Virus record (IMG/VR): IMGVR_UViG_3300032224_001322
Coordinates: 1-45,356 of that record
Length of the DNA: 45,356 nucleotides
From: a virus
Strand: one strand, 5' to 3'
A program made the position numbers and the translations under genes. Below, piece by piece: positions 38,401 through 45,356 of the stretch (its first letter is position 1; every line of letters begins with the position of its first letter). The notes under the pieces were generated by a model. It worked only from the letters and a program-made list of their open reading frames with translations. It did not search any database and had not been told where the DNA came from.

Positions 38401-38644
38401 GGGATTCCCCGACAATGCTGAAGGCTTTACGGCATTGCTTTCTGATATACAGGATGGATGGTGGATAGAGAGGAAGAGTGATTGGGAGGCTGCCATCCGC
38501 AGAGCCTACAACACACCGGGAGGAGTGCTTGGTGGAAAACTTATGGAAAGTAGGATATTATATTCTATTTTTGCATTTGACCCTCAAAAATTCACGAAAC
38601 TGAATTTTATTGAAATTAAGAGCAACGCAGCAATAGTACAATAG
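35429..38644 (+). CDS. tail muzzle/nozzle-like protein
   Basis: This 1071-aa beta-rich protein opens 'IHRIDRVNPDIDDRVIKPNEA'. It then has 'SMAAIDGKLYWTDNVNQPRM' (about 112-131), a repeat-like signature I know from large tail proteins of crAss-like and related podoviruses (muzzle or gp10/nozzle type), with WTD blades suggesting beta propellers. A Thr-rich stretch lies near residues 350-390. Residues about 170-720 are encoded by AT-rich DNA unlike the flanks, which may mark an exchanged receptor-contact part. The assignment is by length and pattern. Confidence 0.6.
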   Translation: MIHRIDRVNPDIDDRVIKPNEARAASNLRFGASVESTNLSGGILLNGNEQLTYAIPAGDNLIVGVMDDFEAQVVYFALYNSLGNHAIYLVRGSDNSIERIVRGSWLNFNTTMNVSMAAIDGKLYWTDNVNQPRMVNVAKGIRTQKLEDGDNAQVDTYPVPAEEWYYTQIKRQPGLILEVGNAGIYPAYFSLPDASVDYTNLYKGNDQGYQFSYYYIYDNNEESRIAPSSQMIWFTQSISLQIPAAEFQNYIQNKSLIKQVGFIYRAGNTGIWYIAKKVNNDSLFDGTYSISNIERLGRTPLSTNITNADFDAVPRLSVTNEIAQNKINHGNYLTDYPNWNGLSLNIEVVKNSLKTTTITTVIPANPQFPRSQPTTVTTTTTVLEPFNRTFFRGYYNVGIELLDEYGRRIGVVANQVIEIPDLYYQPIALPGLTHTSFPPQTFNEDSEQCYKINYEVLGDFPSWCKYWRIVYTKAQEYNYFYKTVVKVYQWYESNGVDFLVVNGGLPSYKNSSGTEAYNFKGMAVELSSNEPFVFSSEENQYIAIAEEYQQVRSGSTNILPPAKLNDWKIKKGVGSFLYIENHSLPGWWFVGGNANSVAQYFPTYYQVYLYSKKQNPSQFYYQSTVSKEIGAERIGTIYGDAYLNQWKKTNNGTTRQVLQINTTIGAGGSSVAEGIRTVSTPNYEITGYGISMNPTNIYSQIWDSDFGQVNVVNEDQKEVRLLNGITFSDPLVQGTQINGLSKFNSVDFRQAPLENGPITALVTTNATQREPGVMLAIGTYGISSFYYDSIQLTNVDGESNITTTDKYLASQRPLLGQMGCSQPASITRTPLSTVYWWSDIVNDFIRYTNAGLERLGLTHSFGNLLRKNLSGKTNVVSIYDQVTDEVSVWDRTKPHYSFSERFKTFQGERDYFVGTLAPERGISLATKMFHFFNGQVWVTDVNSLTSKDNQFLGTYQNPVISIVSNESAAVVKQWNQIKVFGPKPISTTLSTGFPDNAEGFTALLSDIQDGWWIERKSDWEAAIRRAYNTPGGVLGGKLMESRILYSIFAFDPQKFTKLNFIEIKSNAAIVQ

Positions 38645-38647
38645 CCT

Positions 38648-39343
38648 ATGGATCCGATTACAATGATGGCAATAGGGGCAGGATTGAATCTTGCAGGAGC
38701 AACTCCCGGCTTCATCAATGCCCTCCAACAAGGAAAAGAGCGCAGAAGGCTTTTGGCTGAAGGGCCGGAAGGTCTAAATCAATATGAGCAGGCTCGTTTA
38801 GGGGCAGCTCAGGCAAGGGCGGCAAGCAGCCAGGTTCCTGGATATGGGCAAGAACTTGAGAACATCAATCAGCAACAAGCCAACATTCTTGGGGAGGCAA
38901 AAAGAGCAGGCATTTCAAGCAGCAATATGCTGAATACGCTTTCTCGTTTAAATCAACAAGGCCAAGCCGCAAGGCGCAATCTTGCTATTCGTGGAGCGCA
39001 AACACAAAGGGCTGCTCAGTCTGAATTGGGAGGTATACAAGGTCTAACCGGAGAAACTCTTCAGAATAGAAAGCGTTATTGGGAAAACAATCTCGCAAAT
39101 CTTGACACGGCTCGAAGGCAACAGATTAGCCAATTTGCTATGGCTCCTTTCCAAGGGGCTATGGCAGGAATGAGGTATTCAAACCCATATGGCACTCCAA
39201 CCACTCCGGCAGCCACTCCTGATGCAACTGCGAGTTTTAGAGTGCCATCCTATGGAACTCCTGATTATATGGGGTATAGGAATATGTATGGCCGTAAGGG
39301 CATTCCATATGAAAATAGTTTATTAATCCCCGGATTTGAATAA
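38648..39343 (+). CDS. small internal virion / ejection-like protein
   Basis: The protein has 231 aa. A Gly/Ala-rich hydrophobic head ('MMAIGAGLNLAGATPGFINAL') is followed by a long Ala/Gln/Arg-rich helix ('AAQARAASSQVPGYGQELENI' to 'AARRNLAIRGAQTQRAAQS'), then a Pro/Tyr/Gly tail. Similar small proteins sit next to portals in podoviruses and are ejected. The stop TAA overlaps the portal start by none (39343, 39344). A weak -7 word TATTTTTG lies inside the previous gene at 38566. Confidence 0.5.
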   Translation: MDPITMMAIGAGLNLAGATPGFINALQQGKERRRLLAEGPEGLNQYEQARLGAAQARAASSQVPGYGQELENINQQQANILGEAKRAGISSSNMLNTLSRLNQQGQAARRNLAIRGAQTQRAAQSELGGIQGLTGETLQNRKRYWENNLANLDTARRQQISQFAMAPFQGAMAGMRYSNPYGTPTTPAATPDATASFRVPSYGTPDYMGYRNMYGRKGIPYENSLLIPGFE

Positions 39344-41635
39344 ATGTTCGCACCAGACCTCACCGCTCCGTTTGAGAAGAAGAAGTCCAAAGAGTTCGGG
39401 CAAAGTTTTGCCAGAGGCTTGGAGGCATGGCACTTGATGCAAATTGAGAGTCCAAACTTCCCAAGGCGGAAATGGGCAGAGAACTATCAATATGCTTTGG
39501 GCAATCAAAGCTATTTGCGAACCATCCAACCCATAGACAATCTGGGAGCGAATGACTCCCAAACACTCCTTGGTGCTGACCTCCGCAATATGAAACTCAC
39601 CTCTACAATATTGGAAAGTATTGTGGGTAAGTTGAACAAGCAGAAGTTCAAGCCTTCCGTTTCAATGATTGATGCTTTAGCAATGGATCAGCGAATGGAC
39701 ATTAAGGCAAGAATGGAACTTGCTATGATGCTCAAGCAGCAAGGAGCGGAGATGGGTCAATACCTTCAGCAATTAGGACTCACTCCTGATGAAGTTCCCT
39801 TAGACAACACCGAACTTCAGATAATGCTGGATTGTATGCCGCAATTCATTGAAGAGATGAATATTGAACTCGCTCTTCAGAAGATAGGCCACGAGAACAA
39901 TCTTGAAACACTTGCCCGGATGGCTGACTATGATGATGCCATCACGGCTGTAAGAGGACATTACATAAATAGAATAAATGGCAAAAGGCAACTTGAATGG
40001 CTTGACCCACTTAATAGTGGCCATAGTCTTTCCTTTTATCCTGACGGGCGTGACATTGTTTGGAGTTATAGAATACGCCCTGTACCTCTTGAGCAAGTTC
40101 GCATCGAAGCTCAGGAGTTTCTTACGGACGATGAATTAAACAACCTGAGAGGAGGGCAATTCAGCATCCTCTATAACTGGCTTTATTGGTGGACAAGCAA
40201 TAGCAATAACTATCTCACCACCTTTACCAATACCTATACAGACTATGTTCTCGTCATGGACTTTGAGTATGTCGCCACAGATGTACTCTACACCAACATT
40301 AAGAATGGCCGGGCTTACAATGGATATACCAAGAAGACTTCCGGAAAAGATGGCGATGTTTATTCAGCCAAGGTACAGAACCTTTTCGGGGGTAAGTACA
40401 TTTGCGGCTCCGGATATCTGTATGACTACGGGGTCAAGCCTGGAGTTCGTCAACCTATCGTAACCAAGAATGAAGATGCCTTCAAGGTAAATGCCTCAAA
40501 GGTATACGGTTCATTCGTGTGGCATCATTCCTCAATGATAAGAGGGGAATCTGTTTCTATTATTGACAGAGCCAAGCCACACATAGATGCCATTGAGGAC
40601 ACCTTCAAGAAGTTTAAAACCTATGTGAAGGAATTCCTCCCTTGGATGGTGAGAGTTGACCAGGATGCCTTGGCTGACCTTGCTATGAAGGAAGGGGATG
40701 ATGTAACGGCAGAAGACCTGATGACAACGCTTATGGAGCGTGGACTTGGTGTTGTGTCTTCCTCTGCTTACAAGGGATTCCACAATGCTTCTGTAAAGGA
40801 TGCCATTGCCATTATTGGTAATGATGGAGGCGCAAACCTCAACATCCTTTGGGGACTGCTTCTTCAGCAAATAAATCTCCTCCACGATGTTGTTGGTGTT
40901 CCAAAGGTGGATACCGGAGGCGGTGTCAGCCCTGAGCAAGGGAAAGCCGTTACGCAAATGCTTCTTCAGGGAAGCGACAATGTTCTCTCAGGATTGATGG
41001 ATGCTAAAATAAGGCTCTATTGCACATTATGGGAGAACCTTATGTATGACATTATGCAGACAGGGGAAGTGGGTGTTGCTAACAACAAGCCATTTGCTAT
41101 TCCTCCCGGCAATCCTGATGAGCGCATTCCTAACCTTGTTGTAGAGCCTCTTCCTACGGATGCTCAATGGCAGGATTTGTATGCTAAGTCCCAACAGGCT
41201 TTGGCTGCCGGAACGCTGACAATGGATCAATATGCCTATTTGCAAATCATTGACAATATGAAGCAGGCATGGGCCTATCTTTCCGTTCAACAGAAGAGGA
41301 ATGAAATCAAGAAGGCTCAGGGCCAGCAGATGGCTGACCAGGCGAATACCGAAAGGCAAATGTTGAGCAATCAGCAAGCGCAGGAAGGCAAAGAGAAACT
41401 TGAGCAACTCAAGATTATAGGCAATGTCATAGGAGAATATGCTAAGGCTGCTTTTGCAAATCCTATGAATACTGCCAATCCTGATGTAATTTTGCAAAAG
41501 ATACAATTAGAATTAGATAAAATGTATGGAAACACAAGCAATGCCGCAGGACAACAGCCAAACCTTGCCGCAGGAGAACCTCCAGTTCCAAGTGGAGGAG
41601 AACTTGCAATTGGCGGAGAACCCGTTCAAGGTTAG
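39344..41635 (+). CDS. portal protein
   Basis: This 763-aa protein would form the dodecameric portal through which the terminase packages DNA. The N-terminal 'RKWAENYQYALGNQSYL' and 'KLTSTILESIVGKLNKQKFKPSVS' are typical of P22/crAss-type portals. A central stem-wing region follows, and the helical 'IEDTFKKFKTYVKEFLPWMVRV' and 'VTQMLLQGSDNVLSGLMDAKI' fit the clip and crown. A C-terminal coiled coil and a Gly/Pro-rich end overlap the next gene by 110 bases in another frame. Confidence 0.7.
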   Translation: MFAPDLTAPFEKKKSKEFGQSFARGLEAWHLMQIESPNFPRRKWAENYQYALGNQSYLRTIQPIDNLGANDSQTLLGADLRNMKLTSTILESIVGKLNKQKFKPSVSMIDALAMDQRMDIKARMELAMMLKQQGAEMGQYLQQLGLTPDEVPLDNTELQIMLDCMPQFIEEMNIELALQKIGHENNLETLARMADYDDAITAVRGHYINRINGKRQLEWLDPLNSGHSLSFYPDGRDIVWSYRIRPVPLEQVRIEAQEFLTDDELNNLRGGQFSILYNWLYWWTSNSNNYLTTFTNTYTDYVLVMDFEYVATDVLYTNIKNGRAYNGYTKKTSGKDGDVYSAKVQNLFGGKYICGSGYLYDYGVKPGVRQPIVTKNEDAFKVNASKVYGSFVWHHSSMIRGESVSIIDRAKPHIDAIEDTFKKFKTYVKEFLPWMVRVDQDALADLAMKEGDDVTAEDLMTTLMERGLGVVSSSAYKGFHNASVKDAIAIIGNDGGANLNILWGLLLQQINLLHDVVGVPKVDTGGGVSPEQGKAVTQMLLQGSDNVLSGLMDAKIRLYCTLWENLMYDIMQTGEVGVANNKPFAIPPGNPDERIPNLVVEPLPTDAQWQDLYAKSQQALAAGTLTMDQYAYLQIIDNMKQAWAYLSVQQKRNEIKKAQGQQMADQANTERQMLSNQQAQEGKEKLEQLKIIGNVIGEYAKAAFANPMNTANPDVILQKIQLELDKMYGNTSNAAGQQPNLAAGEPPVPSGGELAIGGEPVQG
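41487..41494 (+). promoter_or_regulatory. internal promoter before scaffold gene (TAATTTTG)
   Basis: TAATTTTG lies in the portal coding sequence near its end. A start near 41499 would give a leader of about 27 bases to the ATG at 41526, allowing the scaffold and capsid genes to be made apart from the portal. Confidence 0.45.
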
Positions 41636-42581
41636 TAGCGTTAGCATTCCTGATTATGACAATCCTGTAGAGGACAATATCCCACAGGAGCAACAAGCGG
41701 AAAACATTCCTGCCAATGAAGCACCTGCTTCTTCCGGAGAAGATGATATAGAAACTCTTCGGGCGAAACTTGCTGAAATGGAGGAGCGGCTCAACAACCA
41801 GCAGCCGCAAGTTGAATACCGTATGCCGGATGAAGTGAAGGAGGTGTTGGAAAACCCTGCCGTCCTTCAGATGTTGAATGAGGACTTTGAGAACAAAACC
41901 GTTCTTGACCTCATCAAGGATGCCTTCAAGGAAGCAAACCCTTGGGCAAAGACCGACCGGCACATTGAAGCACACTTGAGAAGACAATATCCCGATATTG
42001 ACTTTGACATACCTGAGAATCTTGGACTCGCTGAAGAGGACTACGATGCAATTGCTTGGCAAGCCGAGGGCATTCGCCAGCAACGCATTGCTCAACAGCA
42101 GGAGGTTAAGGGGAAACTTGAAGCTGCAATGTCACCTCAGCACAGCCAAATGGACATTGAGGGCTATCAAAACCAGTTTAACAACATGGTGGAGAACGGC
42201 CTGAAGGAGGTGGTGAAGCCTTTGGATTTAGCCTTGGAAATTCCGGGGTATAATTTACCAAAGGTGGAAGCAGACAAGATACGGGATATTGTTTATAGTG
42301 ATGCGGTTCCTTTGAGCCTTGATGCAAATGGCAATGTGTGGCCTAATATTAAGGCTGCTACGGCTATGGCTGAATTGGAAATGCTGAAGAGTCAGATTCC
42401 AGCGATGTTGGAAGCGGCTCGGAGGGCAGCTCCTAAAGAAGCGATTGAGGCAATGAACAGAACGCTCAACAACCAAGTGCCGCAAAATAACTCCGGTCCA
42501 ATAGACCCTAAACAAGTGCTTGCCGCAAGGGGGCCAAGTGTTGGGGGATTGCGGATAGTGGGGGTTCAAAGTAATTTTTAA
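41526..42581 (+). CDS. scaffold protein (putative)
   Basis: This 351-aa acidic protein is placed between portal and capsid, as scaffolds usually are. It has a Gln/Glu-rich N-terminus ('QENLQFQVEENLQLAE'), a coiled coil 'DIETLRAKLAEMEERLNNQQP' (about 75-95), a helical middle and an end 'SVGGLRIVGVQSNF'. Its first 110 bases overlap the portal gene. Assignment is from position and composition. Confidence 0.6.
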   Translation: METQAMPQDNSQTLPQENLQFQVEENLQLAENPFKVSSVSIPDYDNPVEDNIPQEQQAENIPANEAPASSGEDDIETLRAKLAEMEERLNNQQPQVEYRMPDEVKEVLENPAVLQMLNEDFENKTVLDLIKDAFKEANPWAKTDRHIEAHLRRQYPDIDFDIPENLGLAEEDYDAIAWQAEGIRQQRIAQQQEVKGKLEAAMSPQHSQMDIEGYQNQFNNMVENGLKEVVKPLDLALEIPGYNLPKVEADKIRDIVYSDAVPLSLDANGNVWPNIKAATAMAELEMLKSQIPAMLEAARRAAPKEAIEAMNRTLNNQVPQNNSGPIDPKQVLAARGPSVGGLRIVGVQSNF

Positions 42582-42586
42582 CTTTT
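42579..42586 (+). promoter_or_regulatory. possible promoter of capsid gene (TAACTTTT)
   Basis: TAACTTTT includes the scaffold stop TAA and differs from TAnnTTTG only in the last base. The A-rich sequence to the ATG at 42604 suits strong Bacteroidota translation. Weaker than the other promoter calls. Confidence 0.35.
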
Positions 42587-42603
42587 AAATCAAACTCGTA
42601 AAA

Positions 42604-44085
42604 ATGGCAAATCCATTGTATGGTGTGCAAGGCTCTTCAGCCAATAGCCCACAAACCGTAGCGGATGCTGCGTTGCTTTCCGGTCTTGCGGATAGCACTT
42701 CCTTTGTCCGTGATTTCTGGCCTACACTCCTTGACCGCTATCCTGATCGCCAAATCATTGAGAACGGCCTTATGGCTCACCTCGTTGATAACAAGGCTTT
42801 CGTTGGCGTTCAAAGCAACACTACTCAGGTGTTCCACGCTGAACAGGATTCCGTTCTTGCCACTCTGACTGTTGTTAGCGTAAGTTCTCAGCAAGGTGAT
42901 GGCTCTTACAACATCACCGTTACTGCCACTCAGTACAACGGAACAACCGGTCCAACCGCCCCTGGTCAATCATATGGATATTACAACTACGCCACCGTAG
43001 GACAGAATTTTCAGCTTGCTACCAATCCCGGTGTGATTATGAATGTGGCCGCTGTAACACTTCCAAATGATAGTGCTACTCACATCATCAATGTGTTTGG
43101 AAATGGAACAGTAACTCTTAATACTGCCATCGCTGCCGGAGATACTCTTCTTCCACAGGATGCCGTAAACGATGTTAATGGCGCCTTCCCTAATGGTTCT
43201 GTTCGTGGCTGGGCAAGATATGGCGTGAACTTCCAGTATATGTCTACTGGTTCTGCCATCGTTGGTCAGGACGCTTACAACCAGTCATTCATGTTCCAAC
43301 TTGAAGGTGGTCAAACCGTTCTTGCTCCTCGTATTTTCGCTGATGCCTTGATGACTGCGATGCTTCGTAAGTCTGCTGCCATCACCGTTGGTAAAGGCGA
43401 AACTTACGGACCGACAAGCAACAAGAAGCAAACCACCGTTGGTTTCGTTTCTGCTGCTCAGGCTTTCGGTTTGACTGATGACTATGTACCAGGTGGCGTT
43501 CAGATGGCTACACTTGAGGACATCGGTATCCGTCTTCAGAATCGTGGTGCTGGTACTGAACTTGACCTGTGGGGTGGATATGCTTTCTTGCAGAGCATTC
43601 AGCGTAACGCTCTTCAGCCTCTTACAGGTGGTGCTGTTCAGTACATCTCTGGTGAAATGAATGATGGCTCTGCCTCTTCTCGTCCCGGCTTGAAAAAGTC
43701 TCTCGGCCACTTCATTCTTGGCAAGTTCAAGGTGAATCTGAACGAGGCTACCGAATGGTCTCACAAGGCTATGTACTCTCCGGATTTGGGTGGAAGCAGC
43801 CTTACAAACGGATATTGGGCTAATGCTTTCTGCATCATCCCTAAAGAGCAAGTTGCCGTTCCTCGTGAACTTACCAACACCTCTTACACCGTTACCGCTC
43901 CAATGTTCCGTGTTCTTCAACTGAAAGCTCCTGTAACAACTGGTGGCACTCCGGTGATGAACCAAATCGTGAAGCGTGATCCTGCACACTTCGGTGCTAT
44001 GAATTATCAAATCATCAACAACGAGTACTTCGCTGCTCAGACGATGTTGGCTTCTAAGCTGTACTTCGGAGGTACTATTCTCTAA
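42604..44085 (+). CDS. major capsid protein (putative)
   Basis: This 493-aa protein follows the scaffold gene. It is beta-rich with HK97-like features: a helical start ('SGLADSTSFVRDFWPTLLDRYPDRQIIENGL'-type), a long Gly/Thr-rich insertion about 105-200, and a C-terminal core. Codon choice (many CGT, GCT, CTT, ACC) marks very high expression and differs from neighbours. A strong terminator follows. No direct sequence motif proves the fold; evidence is place, size and codon use. Confidence 0.65.
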   Translation: MANPLYGVQGSSANSPQTVADAALLSGLADSTSFVRDFWPTLLDRYPDRQIIENGLMAHLVDNKAFVGVQSNTTQVFHAEQDSVLATLTVVSVSSQQGDGSYNITVTATQYNGTTGPTAPGQSYGYYNYATVGQNFQLATNPGVIMNVAAVTLPNDSATHIINVFGNGTVTLNTAIAAGDTLLPQDAVNDVNGAFPNGSVRGWARYGVNFQYMSTGSAIVGQDAYNQSFMFQLEGGQTVLAPRIFADALMTAMLRKSAAITVGKGETYGPTSNKKQTTVGFVSAAQAFGLTDDYVPGGVQMATLEDIGIRLQNRGAGTELDLWGGYAFLQSIQRNALQPLTGGAVQYISGEMNDGSASSRPGLKKSLGHFILGKFKVNLNEATEWSHKAMYSPDLGGSSLTNGYWANAFCIIPKEQVAVPRELTNTSYTVTAPMFRVLQLKAPVTTGGTPVMNQIVKRDPAHFGAMNYQIINNEYFAAQTMLASKLYFGGTIL

Positions 44086-44106
44086 TAGACATTCCGTCAT
44101 AAAAAG

Positions 44107-44135
44107 AGGGCCGCTGAAAAGTTGGCCCTTTTTTT
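44107..44135 (+). terminator. intrinsic terminator after the capsid gene
   Basis: AGGGCC (44107-44112) pairs with GGCCCT (44124-44129), with an 11-base loop, an A-run before it and seven T after it (44129-44135). It separates capsid from the next gene. Confidence 0.8.
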
Positions 44136-44174
44136 GTTTATTTGCCAAAGTATATAACATAAAACAAGAAAGTT

Positions 44175-45143
44175 ATGATAGTTTCAACAACAAGAGACGG
44201 CATCAATGAGATTAACACATGGCCGGAAGAAGTAGAGGCAAAGCTGATTAGCCTTGAACCCGGAGAGGTGGTTAAGGTGAGGCTTAACCCAAGCCTTTGG
44301 TTCAATGTATTTGAGCAGAGGGGAACAAGTCAGGACTACAACCGACCCACACAAACCGGAATGGTGAAGAAGATAGGACAACATGGCATCCCTTCCCCTT
44401 GGACTATCCGTTGGAATCGGTCTCCTTTTCAGGTGGGGTTCCTTGAGGGATATGATACGAACGGAACTGCCCGTTACATTCATCCTTTGTTCAATGAGCA
44501 GGGAGAAATGGTTTTCAGCGGAGACAGGATTGGGGATCGTGAAAGATTTTTTGTCATTCAGTTGCATCCTCAAATGAGGCAAGATCCTCTCACCGGACTT
44601 GAAAGGTCAAATTGGAAGTTTGAGATAGTTGATGCCGATAAAGATAGTGCTGGCATCACGCAGAACTTTGAGGCTAAACTTGCATTGCTCAACAAGATTA
44701 AGGATTTGGATGAGGCTTCTTTGAACACCCTCACTAAGTCAATGCTTCACGAAAGAGCATTCCTTGGCCGTCCCGACCTTGTAGGAAAGCCAAAAGCCAT
44801 TCGTGCTATTCTAATTAAGATGGTGGAAGATGGCCGTCTGAAGAATGTCCAGCAAATGATGAAAGACCTGGATGATGTAAACAAGATTGAACTTGTGTAC
44901 GATTCGCTTGTGTCCAAGAAGTTGCTGGTCACCGAAAAGGACTTGATGCGCTATGACGGTAAAAAAATCATTACCTTTGCAGAGCAGATTTCAATCCCGA
45001 ACTTTGAAGTAGCAGCGGTGAACATTTATAAGTATGCCGCTCATTCGCCTGAGTTCCAAACAGAGGCAATAGAGTTTCTTCGTGAGGGATATGAAGCGGC
45101 AAAGACTACCACTCACAAAGCTCGCAGAGGGACTAAGGACTAA
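44175..45143 (+). CDS. hypothetical virion-region protein
   Basis: This 322-aa protein has an N-terminal beta part ('VEAKLISLEPGEVVKVRLNP', 'VGFLEGYDTNGTARYIHPLF') and a C-terminal helical half ('KSMLHERAFLGRPDLVGKPKAIRAILIKMV', split here by a Lys-rich turn). I know similar proteins after capsid genes in Bacteroidota phages but not their function. Its stop overlaps the last gene's ATG (TAATG). Confidence 0.55.
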   Translation: MIVSTTRDGINEINTWPEEVEAKLISLEPGEVVKVRLNPSLWFNVFEQRGTSQDYNRPTQTGMVKKIGQHGIPSPWTIRWNRSPFQVGFLEGYDTNGTARYIHPLFNEQGEMVFSGDRIGDRERFFVIQLHPQMRQDPLTGLERSNWKFEIVDADKDSAGITQNFEAKLALLNKIKDLDEASLNTLTKSMLHERAFLGRPDLVGKPKAIRAILIKMVEDGRLKNVQQMMKDLDDVNKIELVYDSLVSKKLLVTEKDLMRYDGKKIITFAEQISIPNFEVAAVNIYKYAAHSPEFQTEAIEFLREGYEAAKTTTHKARRGTKD

Positions 45144-45349
45144 TGAACACGCTTGACACGCCACAAACTCTATACGATAAGTATTTGGCAAGCCTTCAGT
45201 TTGACATTGCAAGGGGGTGCGTTTCAGCATCCCTCACCACCCAGACACTTTTAGCGTTCTATCAGGAGGTGTTGTATAGACAGAGTGCTGCGGTGAATGA
45301 TGAGGTTACGGCAAACGAACTTCTGAGGTTCACCTTTCAAAACTACTGA
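45143..45349 (+). CDS. hypothetical 68-aa protein
   Basis: This small helical protein ('TPQTLYDKYLASLQFDIARGCVSASLT' region then 'LLAFYQEVLYRQSA') ends seven bases before the edge. It is translationally coupled to the previous gene. Not recognised. Confidence 0.5.
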   Translation: MNTLDTPQTLYDKYLASLQFDIARGCVSASLTTQTLLAFYQEVLYRQSAAVNDEVTANELLRFTFQNY

Positions 45350-45356
45350 TTATTAG

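Noticed and set aside
38566-38573. TATTTTTG promoter inside the end of the muzzle-like gene
   Set aside because: It fits the consensus but lies in coding sequence where Phe-Ala-Phe codons would produce it, and the next ATG is 75 bases away; left as a note only.
43285-44160. 291-aa reverse ORF across the capsid-like gene
   Set aside because: It mirrors the highly codon-biased capsid gene and crosses its terminator; no homology pattern is seen.
1-45356. CRISPR array, insertion sequence, tyrosine or serine integrase
   Set aside because: No regularly spaced direct repeats, no transposase or DDE motif, and no integrase signature were seen on either strand.

Overview
The window looks like most or all of the genome of a tailed phage (podovirus-like) that infects a member of the Bacteroidota. 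It holds a large terminase, portal, scaffold-like and capsid-like genes, ring/connector-like genes, a muzzle-like tail protein, giant ejection ('large polyvalent') proteins and a primase-helicase. No ORF is cut at either edge, which fits a nearly complete, circularly permuted contig of about 45 kb. The host group is inferred from the many TAnnTTTG (-7 box) promoters typical of Bacteroidota sigma-ABfr, A-rich sequence before start codons and few Shine-Dalgarno sites.

Layout. 1-574: non-coding control region with direct and inverted repeats, then a RepL-like winged-helix gene (575-1072). 1083-1971: small early genes, three of them chained, overlapping paralogues. 1978-3636: an insert that reads as an integron-type cassette array, with three attC-like imperfect palindromes separating two small AT-rich ORFs and a DNA methyltransferase; no integrase is visible. 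3718-3900: a promoter and a tRNA-like RNA element. 3905-4952: small accessory genes (DUF3310, NUMOD1-like, single-TM protein), closed by a terminator. 5088-8716: metallophosphoesterase, a putative endolysin and a family of proteins sharing an N-terminal GPGGRLKREE-type tag; the middle tagged gene carries a frameshift. 8743-9222: two RNA leaders of the same pseudoknotted design but different sequence. 9223-13843: replication, recombination and nucleotide genes (helicase loader, primase-polymerase/helicase, NinB-like, HNH, MazG-like) followed by GroES. 13843-16329: a double GroES-like protein and a run of small, heavily overlapping ORFs. 16298-18520: terminase large subunit. 18584-18829: a separately transcribed 81-aa gene. 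18897-21648: a reverse-strand cassette of glycosyltransferase and methyltransferase genes. 21750-45349: the virion module, running ring/connector genes, ejection proteins with an embedded ferritin, muzzle-like protein, portal, scaffold, capsid.

How the genes fit together. The RepL-like protein and its upstream repeats may start or control replication. The loader and the primase-helicase would form the replisome core, with NinB/HNH/MazG-like genes for recombination and nucleotide pools. The phage GroES proteins probably adapt host GroEL to fold phage proteins such as the capsid. The 527-, 1781- and 1384-aa proteins, one with an ADP-ribosyltransferase-like domain, are probably ejected into the cell with the DNA. 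The tagged putative endolysin may serve lysis.

The strongest candidates for something new are the twin pseudoknotted leaders, the attC-like cassette array inside a phage, the ferritin set among ejection proteins, and the leaderless promoters fused to stop codons. All assignments come from reading the sequence and from recognised motifs; no database search was run.
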